DNA of 64,000 nt. Origin: Variovorax boronicumulans (GTDB lineage: Bacteria; Pseudomonadota; Gammaproteobacteria; Burkholderiales; Burkholderiaceae_C). Each line of letters starts with the position of its first letter. The stretch's first letter is position 1. Both the position numbers and the translations under genes were made by a program. Positions 51,292 through 58,586 of this stretch are shown here, piece by piece. The notes under the pieces were generated by a model. That model did no database searches and had not been told where the DNA came from. It saw nothing but the letters and a program-made list of their open reading frames with translations. The DNA lies in contig NZ_JAUSSG010000011.1 in assembly GCF_030812215.1 (NCBI RefSeq), positions 1 to 64,000 on the forward strand, given 5' to 3'.

Positions 51292-52470
51292 ATGCCACTG
51301 CACGACCCTGCCCACGCCTTCGTCCCGTACCCCGATGCGCCAGTGGCGCGCGCCAGCACCGGCCCCTTGTCGGACCTGAGCTTTGCCGCCAAGGACCTGT
51401 TCGACGTGGCCGGCTATCCGACCGGCGGCGGCAACCCCATCGTGCTGGCGATGTCGGGCATCAAGACCCGCACCGCGCCCACGGTGCAGAAGCTGCTCGA
51501 TGCCGGTGCGCGCTTCGTCGGCAAGACCGTGACCGACGAGCTCGCGTTCTCCATGAACGGCAACAACGCGCACTTCGGCGCACCGGTCAACGGCGGCGCG
51601 CCGCTGCGCATCACGGGCGGCTCGTCGTCGGGGTCGGCCTCGGCCGTGTCATCGAAGCTGTGCGACTTCGCGCTCGGCACCGACACCGGCGGCTCGGTGC
51701 GTGCGCCCGCCAACCACTGCGGCCTGTACGGCCTGCGTCCGACGCACGGCCGCGTGAGCCTGGAAGGTGCGCTCGACCTCGCACCGAGTTTCGACACCTG
51801 CGGCTGGTTCGCGCGCGACATCGGCACCTTCGCGCGCGTGGCCGATGTGCTGCTCGGTGCCGACGCAGCCGCCCTGCCCGAGCGCGTGCGGCTGCTGCGG
51901 CCCGACGACGTCTGGACGCTTGCCGTGCCCGCCGCGGCCGAAGCCCTGCAAGGCGCGGCCGATCGCGTGCAAAGCCTGCTCGGCCCCGCGCAAGGAACGA
52001 CGGTGGCGCTGGAATCCTTCGACGCGATGTACTGGCACTTCCGCTACCTGCAATCGCGCGAGGCCTGGCTTACCGACGGCCCGCTGATCGAGCGCTACGC
52101 GCCGCCGCTCGGCCCCGGCGTGGCCGAGCGTTTTGCATGGTCGCGCGAAGTGACCGATGCGCAGGTAGCGACCGCGCGGGTTTTCCGCACCGCATTTCGC
52201 GCGCACCTGGCCAGGCTGCTCGGGAGCGACGGCGTGCTGCTGATGCCGACCATGCCCGACATCGCCCCGCTGCGCAGCGACGGCGAGGCCTCGATGGAGG
52301 ATTACCGCAATCGCGCGATCCGGCTCTTGTGCATCGCGGGGCTGGCGGGTTTTCCACAGCTGTCGATGCCGCTCGCCTCACGCGATGGTGCGCCGCTGGG
52401 CCTCTCGCTGCTGGGGCCGGCGGGGTCGGACCGGTCGCTGGTTGCGCTGGCCGAGCGCATCGCGGGGTAA
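51292..52470 (+). CDS. Amidase (amidase signature family)
   Basis: This 392-aa protein has the Ser-cisSer-Lys enzyme signature: Lys in SFAAKDLFDVAG near 34, GGSSSGSASAVSSKLCDFAL and GTDTGGSVRAPANHCGLYG near 125-150. It hydrolyses an amide such as a short peptide or an aromatic amide. It follows the importer by 25 bp, so the two may take in and break down the same substrate. Confidence 0.92.
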   Translation: MPLHDPAHAFVPYPDAPVARASTGPLSDLSFAAKDLFDVAGYPTGGGNPIVLAMSGIKTRTAPTVQKLLDAGARFVGKTVTDELAFSMNGNNAHFGAPVNGGAPLRITGGSSSGSASAVSSKLCDFALGTDTGGSVRAPANHCGLYGLRPTHGRVSLEGALDLAPSFDTCGWFARDIGTFARVADVLLGADAAALPERVRLLRPDDVWTLAVPAAAEALQGAADRVQSLLGPAQGTTVALESFDAMYWHFRYLQSREAWLTDGPLIERYAPPLGPGVAERFAWSREVTDAQVATARVFRTAFRAHLARLLGSDGVLLMPTMPDIAPLRSDGEASMEDYRNRAIRLLCIAGLAGFPQLSMPLASRDGAPLGLSLLGPAGSDRSLVALAERIAG

Positions 52471-52527
52471 GACAGGGCCATGCGGCCTGGGTTAGGCTGG
52501 TGCTCCCACGTCCCGCACAAAAGCGCC

Positions 52528-52908
52528 ATGCCGAACAACACCCAGGTCACCACCCCCAAGCAAGTCGCCGCCTCGCTCACCGAGTTCTGGTCGCCGCGCG
52601 TCGTCGCCGAAGTCGACGATGCCTACATCAAGGTTGCCAAGGTCCAGGGCTCGCTCGCCTGGCACAGCCATGACGAGGAGGACGAACTCTTCCTCGTGCT
52701 CAAGGGGCACCTGCGCATCGAGATGGAAGCGGGAGCCGTCGAGCTCGGCGAGGGCGAGATGTTCGTCGTGCCCAAGGGCGTGCGGCACAACCCGGTCGCC
52801 GACGAGGAATGCCACCTGATGCTCATCGAGCGCAAGACCACGCTGCACACCGGCAGCACCGTCACCGAGAAGACGCGTTCGCTCGCGGACCAGTTGCGCC
52901 CGGTCTAG
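52528..52908 (+). CDS. Small cupin-domain protein
   Basis: This 126-aa protein is one cupin barrel with the first motif HSHDEEDELFLVLKG near 46-60 (metal-binding His/Glu) and the second MFVVPKGVRHNPVADEE near 78-94. It could bind metal or a small molecule, or serve as an isomerase. It ends four bases into the convergent allA gene. Confidence 0.88.
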   Translation: MPNNTQVTTPKQVAASLTEFWSPRVVAEVDDAYIKVAKVQGSLAWHSHDEEDELFLVLKGHLRIEMEAGAVELGEGEMFVVPKGVRHNPVADEECHLMLIERKTTLHTGSTVTEKTRSLADQLRPV

Positions 52909-53420
52909 CCTGCGGCCACGCGGGCGGGCTCCTGCAGTCGGCAGACATCGCAGTCGACCGCCGCCGCAGCCCGCTCGATCACCACGAAATCGCCCGCATC
53001 GACCGCAAGCAGTGCGTGGTGCCAGGTGCCGGGCGCCAGCACCACGCCTTGGTGCCCGTCCGTGACGAAGGCCACAAGGTCGCGGTGCGACACGGGCGCA
53101 TCGCCAGCCCGCGCAACGACGATCACGAAGCGCCGCTCGCCCAACGGAACGAAGGTCTGGCTGCCGAGCGCATGCCGTTCCATCTCCGTGACCTCGTGCG
53201 GAAAGCTTCGCGCCTGCGCGCGGAACAGCGCAAGCATCGGCCGGCCACCATCGGCATGGAGCTGCAAGTCGCCGAGCAGGTCGAAGCGCCGTGCGTTGCC
53301 GCCGTTGATCGGGCGGCCTTCGCCGGCCGGCACCCCGATCACCGTGCCGTAGGGCGCGAAAGCCTTCGATGTGAGCGGTTGCGCAACGCGCAGCGCGGCG
53401 GCGGGTGATTCGTCGTTCAT
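52905..53420 (-). CDS. allA: Ureidoglycolate lyase
   Basis: This 171-aa protein matches AllA: QPLTSKAFAPYGTVIG at the start, INGGNARRFD, VTEMERHALGSQTFVPLGER near 76-95, WHHALLAVD and the terminal DCDVCRL. It splits ureidoglycolate to glyoxylate and urea in allantoin use. Its ATG overlaps the stop of the uracil-DNA glycosylase gene by four bases, an unexpected partner, so it may be made during the SOS response. It converges with the cupin gene. Confidence 0.92.
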   Translation of the reverse strand: MNDESPAAALRVAQPLTSKAFAPYGTVIGVPAGEGRPINGGNARRFDLLGDLQLHADGGRPMLALFRAQARSFPHEVTEMERHALGSQTFVPLGERRFVIVVARAGDAPVSHRDLVAFVTDGHQGVVLAPGTWHHALLAVDAGDFVVIERAAAAVDCDVCRLQEPARVAAG

Positions 53421-54883
53421 GCCGCGATTGCAGCAGAAACCGTGCCGCGCGCGCGTTCGAGGTCGTCCAGCCAGCGGGCGTAGGCCTCGGCGCGTTCGCC
53501 GTCCGCGAGCCGCAGCAGCGCCGAGGGATGCAGGGTCACGAACACGGGCCTGCCATCGCGGCGCTCATGCAGCCATGCCCCGCGCTCGGCCTGCACCGCC
53601 ACCGGCCGGCCCAGCAAGGCGCGCGCCGCCGTGGTGCCGAGCGCCACCAGCCCCTGCGGCCTGACGAGCGATATCTCGCTGTCGAGCCAGTGCGTGCAGG
53701 CGTCGGCCTCGCGCTGCGCCGCGGTCTTGTGGATGCGGCGCTTGCCGCGCAGCTCGTACTTGAAATGCTTGACGGCATTGGCGAGGTACACGCTGTCGCG
53801 CGCCCAACCCAATTGCGCCATCGCGCGGTCGAGCAACTGGCCCGCCGGTCCGACGAAGGGGCGGCCCATGAGGTCTTCCTGATCGCCGGGTTGTTCGCCG
53901 ACGAGCATGTGTTGCGGCGCCAGCGGCCCCTCGCCGCAGACGGCCTGCGTGGCGAGCGCGCCGATGGGGCATTCGCGGCAGGCATGCGCCGCTGCGCGCA
54001 ACTCGCCCAGGTTGGCGGGCGCCACGCCATCCGCCGGCCGCACATGCAACGCAATGGGCGCGCGGATGCGGCGTGCCGCCGTGGGCGGCGCATCGATCAT
54101 CGACTGGCTGCGCGCCTCGGCCGCGTCCGTGAGCGGCTGGATCAGCGCGGCCTCGGGCAGGTTGTGCCAGTAGCGGCGCGGCATCTCGCGCCGCATCATC
54201 GCGACCTTCAGGCGCGCGGGGTTGAAGATGTGTTCGTAGTAGGTGAGCCAGAGCTGCTCGCCCGCATCGGGCGGCGGCTTCTCGCGGCGGTCGGCGCCCT
54301 CGCCGAAGGCCAGCGTTTCGCCGTCCCACTCGACACACCGCTCCGGCGTGAGGATGGCCCAGCGCATCTGCGCGAAGCGGCGTGCGAAGAACGGCGCGTT
54401 GGCCTCGACGATGTGGTGGTCGGGCTCGAACCACGCGACGTGGCGCTCGAGCCCGTCCTCCCCCATGACACGGGTGAAGCGCACGAAGGCGCGCATCTTG
54501 TGGATGTCGCGGTGCACGGCCTTGGCCATCTGCTGCGCCTGCAGCATGTCGGCGTCGAGCGGGTCGTGCCGCAGCGAGGGCTCGTGCGCGAGCCGCCACA
54601 GGAGCCGATACATCAATGCGAAGCGCTGCGGGTCGCGGTGCAGGATCACGTCGCCGCACAGCGCGACGAAGGCGGCGGGCACGGCATGCCGCTCGCCGGA
54701 CGTCGGCGTCGCGGGCGGTGCGGCGTCGCCTGTCTCGCCTCCTTGGCCCGTCTCGCCGAACAGGTCCTCGTCACGCGCCCCGTTCCACGCGGCCTGCGCC
54801 GGCGGCACGCCCGCGGCCAGCAGCTGCCGCGCGTGGCGGCGGAAGGCGTCGAGATCCACCGGGTCATCGAGCCGCACGTGCAT
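53417..54883 (-). CDS. DUF4130-UdgX uracil-DNA glycosylase fusion
   Basis: This 488-aa protein has an N-terminal DUF4130 domain (about 60-260) that accompanies radical-SAM repair proteins. The C-terminal domain is UdgX-type: Cys residues in ACRECPIGALATQAVCGEGP for an iron-sulfur cluster, the motif GEQPGDQEDL at 329-338 and KRRIH at 381-385, whose histidine forms a covalent bond with the uracil site in UdgX. It removes uracil and stays linked to the DNA. It is 11 bp after the radical-SAM gene. Confidence 0.92.
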   Translation of the reverse strand: MHVRLDDPVDLDAFRRHARQLLAAGVPPAQAAWNGARDEDLFGETGQGGETGDAAPPATPTSGERHAVPAAFVALCGDVILHRDPQRFALMYRLLWRLAHEPSLRHDPLDADMLQAQQMAKAVHRDIHKMRAFVRFTRVMGEDGLERHVAWFEPDHHIVEANAPFFARRFAQMRWAILTPERCVEWDGETLAFGEGADRREKPPPDAGEQLWLTYYEHIFNPARLKVAMMRREMPRRYWHNLPEAALIQPLTDAAEARSQSMIDAPPTAARRIRAPIALHVRPADGVAPANLGELRAAAHACRECPIGALATQAVCGEGPLAPQHMLVGEQPGDQEDLMGRPFVGPAGQLLDRAMAQLGWARDSVYLANAVKHFKYELRGKRRIHKTAAQREADACTHWLDSEISLVRPQGLVALGTTAARALLGRPVAVQAERGAWLHERRDGRPVFVTLHPSALLRLADGERAEAYARWLDDLERARGTVSAAIAA

Positions 54884-54894
54884 CGTGAACCCGC

Positions 54895-56157
54895 TCAGAA
54901 CAGCGAAGCCTGCGCAGCTTGCGGCGCACGCGCGGCAGGCGCCGCCGAAGCCATCGCACCCGCCGCGGGCCGGTGCCCGTCGGCCACCACGAACGGCAGC
55001 ACCCTGCGCGCCGGCACATGCAGCCGCCGCAAGTCGTCCGCGCGCACCCGGCGCACGCGCCGCGCCTGCAGCAGCCGCTCGACCGCCTTCACGCCCAGGC
55101 CGGGCACGCGCAGCAGCATCTCGCGCGGCGCGTGGTTCAGGTCGACCGGGAAACGCTCGGCATGCGCGAGCGCCCAGGCCATCTTGGGATCGACATCGAG
55201 CCGCAGCAGGCCATCGGGCGCGGCCACGATTTCCTGGTGCTCGAAGCCGTAGAAGCGCATGAGCCAGTCGGCCTGGTAGAGCCGGTGCTCGCGCATCAGC
55301 GGCGGCGCGACCAGCGGCAGCGCGCGGGCCGCATCGGGGATGGGGCTGAAGGCCGAGTAATAGACGCGCTTGAGCTTGTAGGCGCCGTAGAGCGTGGCGC
55401 TGGAGGCGAGGATGTGCCGGTCGTCGGTGGCGTCGGCGCCCACGATCATCTGCGTGCTCTGGCCCGCGGGCGCAAAGGGCGGCGGCTTGGCGGCGGTGGG
55501 AGCGGCGCCCGGCAACGCGCGGATCGGCACCACGCGGCGCGCCTCCTCGCGCGTGTCGTCGATGCGAAGGCGCAGCCGCGCCATGGAACGCCGGATCGCG
55601 CTCTCGTCCTTCTCGGGGGCGAGCGCTTGCAGGCCTTCGGTGGTGGGCAGCTCGACGTTGATGCTGAGCCGGTCGGCATAGCGGCCGGCGCGCGCGATGA
55701 GTTCGTCGCTGGCATCGGGAATGGTCTTCAGGTGGATGTAGCCGCGGAAGTCGTGCACTTCGCGCAGCTGGCGCGCCACCTCGACCACCTGCTCCATCGT
55801 GTGGTCGGGCGACTTGACGATGCCGCTGGAGAGAAACAGGCCCTCGATGCAGTTGCGGCGGTAGAAGTCGAGCGTGAGCTGCACCACCTCCTCGACGCGG
55901 AAGCGAGCGCGCGGCACGTTGCTCGACGCGCGATTGACGCAGTAGAGGCAGTCGTACTGGCAGTGGTTGGTGAGCAGCACCTTCAGCAGCGAGATGCAGC
56001 GGCCGTCAGGCGCGTAGCTGTGGCAGATGCCCATGCCCTCGGTCGAGCCGATGCCGCGGCCGCCGAGCGAGTCGCGCGGCTGCGAACCGCTGGACGCGCA
56101 CGAGGCGTCGTACTTGGCGGCGTCCGCAAGGATGGCGAGTTTGCGCTGGATATCCAC
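54895..56157 (-). CDS. Radical-SAM DNA repair/modification-like protein
   Basis: This 420-aa protein is of the TIGR03916 type: start LAILADAAKYDASCASSGS, radical-SAM cluster C66-x3-C70-x2-C73 (NHCQYDCLYC) and a C-terminal helix-hairpin-helix (LLRVPGLGVKAVERLLQARR). It may repair a damaged base, as SplB-like enzymes do. GTG at 56157 matches family starts. The LexA box at 56177-56196 lies 20 bp in front. Its partner is the DUF4130-UdgX gene downstream. Confidence 0.9.
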   Translation of the reverse strand: MDIQRKLAILADAAKYDASCASSGSQPRDSLGGRGIGSTEGMGICHSYAPDGRCISLLKVLLTNHCQYDCLYCVNRASSNVPRARFRVEEVVQLTLDFYRRNCIEGLFLSSGIVKSPDHTMEQVVEVARQLREVHDFRGYIHLKTIPDASDELIARAGRYADRLSINVELPTTEGLQALAPEKDESAIRRSMARLRLRIDDTREEARRVVPIRALPGAAPTAAKPPPFAPAGQSTQMIVGADATDDRHILASSATLYGAYKLKRVYYSAFSPIPDAARALPLVAPPLMREHRLYQADWLMRFYGFEHQEIVAAPDGLLRLDVDPKMAWALAHAERFPVDLNHAPREMLLRVPGLGVKAVERLLQARRVRRVRADDLRRLHVPARRVLPFVVADGHRPAAGAMASAAPAARAPQAAQASLF

Positions 56158-56176
56158 GGTTTTGCCCGGCTGAAAA

Positions 56177-56196
56177 TACTGTATGAATATACAGTT
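56177..56196 (-). promoter_or_regulatory. LexA (SOS) box
   Basis: CTGTATGAATATACAG, flanked by TA and TT, follows the E. coli LexA consensus CTG-N10-CAG with the usual TAT-rich core, and is a near-perfect palindrome. It lies 20 bp upstream of the GTG of the radical-SAM gene on the minus strand; the Rieske gene starts 83 bp away on the other side. Confidence 0.92.
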
Positions 56197-56278
56197 TTCG
56201 AGAACCCCTGTCGGAAGAAGGCGCGAGCTGGCCGCATTGCATTGCCCGGCGCGGGGCCCTCGGCTACGCTCGGCGCCG

Positions 56279-56629
56279 ATGACGCTTTCTCCCCCACGCG
56301 AGGCCGCAGCACCGCGCCTGATTTCCCCGAGCCTCGCCGATGGCGGCCTGGCCGCCACGTTTGCAATGTCCGACGGCACGCCTGCCTTCGCCATCCGGTG
56401 GCACGGCGGCGTCCACGGCTACCTCAACCAATGCCCGCATGCCGGTGGCCCACTCGACTTCGAGGGCCAGGTCCTCGAAAGCTCGGGCCGCTTCCTGATG
56501 TGCGCGCGGCACGGCGCGATCTTCGAGCCGGACACCGGCAAGTGCGTCGGTGGCCCCTGCCGCGGCGCACGGCTGACATCGCTCGCAGTCCGTGAAGAAG
56601 CGGACGGCAGCGTGTGGCTGATCGACTGA
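56279..56629 (+). CDS. Rieske [2Fe-2S] ferredoxin-like protein
   Basis: This 116-aa protein has the two Rieske boxes C52-P-H54 (QCPHAGGPLDF) and C75-A-R-H78 (LMCARHGAIFEP). The spacing and the GPCRGARL end fit small Rieske ferredoxins that feed oxygenases or reductases. The ATG at 56279 gives a compact domain. No partner oxygenase gene is adjacent, although it is divergent from the SOS operon. Confidence 0.9.
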   Translation: MTLSPPREAAAPRLISPSLADGGLAATFAMSDGTPAFAIRWHGGVHGYLNQCPHAGGPLDFEGQVLESSGRFLMCARHGAIFEPDTGKCVGGPCRGARLTSLAVREEADGSVWLID

Positions 56630-56657
56630 CTCCGACAACCCTCACTGGAAAGAACAC

Positions 56658-57236
56658 ATGCGCACCCATCGCCTCGGCACCCTCTCCATCACGGCCGTTG
56701 CCCTCGCCACCGTCACCGCGCTGGTGGCCGGCTGCGGCGCCATGGCGCCCTCCACCGGCGGCAAGGCGCCGACCGGCATGAAGGTCACCTCGACCGCCTT
56801 CGCCGACAACGGCACCATTCCCGCCGAGCACGCCGGCGTCGGCGACTGCGGCGGCAAGAACGTCTCGATGCCCGTGGCATGGACGCAGTTGCCCGCCAAG
56901 GCGAAGTCGGTCGCGGTGCTGATGTCGGACCCGGACGGCGCGCTGGGCCTGGGCGTCTCGCACTGGGTGGCCTACAACATCCCGGCCGAGCGCGGCCAGC
57001 TCAAGGCGAACGAGACGGGCGGCTTCACGGTCGGCACCAACGTGGCGGGCGCAACGGCCTACCGCGGCATGTGCCCGCCGGTGGGCGACCATCCGCACCA
57101 CTATGTGCTGACCGTGGTGGCTTCCGACCTCGCGCCGGGGGCGCTGCCGGCCGGGCTCACGCGCGATGCGCTGCTCGCGGCGCTCAAGGGGCATGCGCTG
57201 GGCGGGCAGAGCGTGGTCGGGCTGTACAGCCGCTAA
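56658..57236 (+). CDS. YbhB/YbcL-type PEBP lipoprotein
   Basis: This 192-aa protein has a lipobox signal (ALVAGCGAM, Cys near 26) and the phosphatidylethanolamine-binding fold: LMSDPDGALGLGVSHWVAYN near 88-107 and the ligand-pocket region CPPVGDHPHHYVLTVVASD. It may bind a lipid or nucleotide; the function in bacteria is unclear. It follows the Rieske gene by 28 bp. Confidence 0.9.
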   Translation: MRTHRLGTLSITAVALATVTALVAGCGAMAPSTGGKAPTGMKVTSTAFADNGTIPAEHAGVGDCGGKNVSMPVAWTQLPAKAKSVAVLMSDPDGALGLGVSHWVAYNIPAERGQLKANETGGFTVGTNVAGATAYRGMCPPVGDHPHHYVLTVVASDLAPGALPAGLTRDALLAALKGHALGGQSVVGLYSR

Positions 57237-57287
57237 AGTCGCGGCTTCCTTTCCCACTACCGTGCGCATCCGCGATGCGCATCCACG

Positions 57288-57524
57288 ATGCGCCGCTCAC
57301 TCGCACTCCTCGCTCTTCTGTCCACCGCACTCGTTGCCGCTGGCTGCGCCTCCTCCTCGCGGCCTGCGCCGCGCGTCAGCTTCCTCGGCGACGGCGTGTT
57401 CAAGTCGCCCACCGTGCAGGACGCCGAGGCCTACTGCCGCAACTTCGGCGCGCCGCTGCGCTACCTCGATCCGAAGGCGGCGCGCCTGGCGCCGGAGCGC
57501 GAAGTCACCTACCGCTGCGACTGA
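57288..57524 (+). CDS. Small hypothetical lipoprotein
   Basis: This 78-aa protein has a lipobox signal (LVAAGCASSS, Cys at 20). The short mature part has Cys residues (EAYCRNFGAPLRYL and TYRCD). The family is not recognised. It overlaps the 3' end of the convergent LysR gene by 16 bases. Confidence 0.7.
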   Translation: MRRSLALLALLSTALVAAGCASSSRPAPRVSFLGDGVFKSPTVQDAEAYCRNFGAPLRYLDPKAARLAPEREVTYRCD

Positions 57525-58429
57525 GCCGGCGCCTCCCCGCCAGCCGCACGCGCCCGCTCGAGGATGAAGTCGATGAAGGTGCGGATCGCGCGCGTGTGCT
57601 GCCGGTTCGGCATGTAGAGCATGAACATCTGCGTGCCGAAGATGCTGAGGCGCCAGTCGTCCAGCGTCGTCAGCACCTCGCCCTTGCGCACGTCTTCCTG
57701 CACCACGTAGTCGGGCACGAGGCCGATGCCCAGGCCCGCCAGGATCGCCTGGCGCAGGAACAGGAAGTTTTCCGAGATCAGCGTCGGCTCCAGGATCACC
57801 TCGCGCCGCGTTTCGCCCTGGTAGGCCGACACGCGCAGTTGCCGGCCGATGACCGCGGCCGTGACCACCGGCGCGCCGTGCAGTTCGTCGAGCTGTACGG
57901 GCAGCGGATGTTTCTCCGCATAGGCGCGTGAGGCGCACGCCACGTAGCGCACCGGCCCCAGGTCGCGCGCCACCAGGTTCTGTGGCGGCTCGGGAATCAC
58001 GCGCACCGCGATGTCGACTTCGTCGCGCAGCAGGTCCTCGATGCGGTTCTCGAACACCACGTCCAGCACGATGCCGGGGTACTGGCGCTTGAAGTCGATG
58101 AGCCAGTCGGCCATCACGAGTTGCCCGTAGCCGCTGGGCACGCTCAGCCGCACGCGGCCTTGCAGGCCCTCGCCCAGCGTGGTGACCGATTCGCGCGCGG
58201 CCAGCAACTCGGTCTGGATGGCGACGCCGTGCTGGTAGAGCCTCAAGCCGATTTCGGTCGGCTCGGCGCGCCGCGTGGTGCGCCGAACGAGTTGCGCGCC
58301 GACCGAGCGCTCCAGCTGGTTCAGGTGGTAGCTGACGTTGGCGCGGCTCATCTTGAGCCGGCGGGCGGCGGCGCTCAGGTTGCCGGCGTCAAGGATTTCC
58401 ACCAGCAGGGTGAGCGATTGGAGGTCCAT
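57509..58429 (-). CDS. LysR-family transcriptional regulator
   Basis: This 306-aa protein has the LysR helix-turn-helix at 1-60 (VEILDAGNLSAAARRLKMSR, VSYHLNQLE) and a substrate-binding domain to the end (VRLSVPSGYGQLVMADWLID). It is divergent from the beta-oxidation operon and should control it. An array of TGTCAA half-sites lies between. Confidence 0.9.
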   Translation of the reverse strand: MDLQSLTLLVEILDAGNLSAAARRLKMSRANVSYHLNQLERSVGAQLVRRTTRRAEPTEIGLRLYQHGVAIQTELLAARESVTTLGEGLQGRVRLSVPSGYGQLVMADWLIDFKRQYPGIVLDVVFENRIEDLLRDEVDIAVRVIPEPPQNLVARDLGPVRYVACASRAYAEKHPLPVQLDELHGAPVVTAAVIGRQLRVSAYQGETRREVILEPTLISENFLFLRQAILAGLGIGLVPDYVVQEDVRKGEVLTTLDDWRLSIFGTQMFMLYMPNRQHTRAIRTFIDFILERARAAGGEAPAQSQR

Positions 58430-58439
58430 GTGACGATTA

Positions 58440-58488
58440 TGTCAAAAATCCTTTGACAGTCTGTCAACACTCTATGCAATTGTCAAAG
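58440..58488. promoter_or_regulatory. Array of TGTCAA half-sites (LysR operator candidate)
   Basis: Four copies alternate in direction: TGTCAAA (58440-58446), TTTGACA (58452-58458), CTGTCAA (58461-58467) and TGTCAAA (58481-58487). The middle pair forms the exact palindrome TTGACAGTCTGTCAA (58453-58467), and CTTTGACA (58451-58458) with TGTCAAAG (58481-58488) forms a wider one. They lie between the LysR gene and the beta-oxidation operon. Confidence 0.7.
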
Positions 58489-58586
58489 CTGCGATGCGGG
58501 CCAAGAATGCTGGGTTCACCCCCAGAGCCTCGGGCCCCTCGCCTGCATCCGTATACGCAGGGCCCGCCAACGCAAGAGACAAGCAC

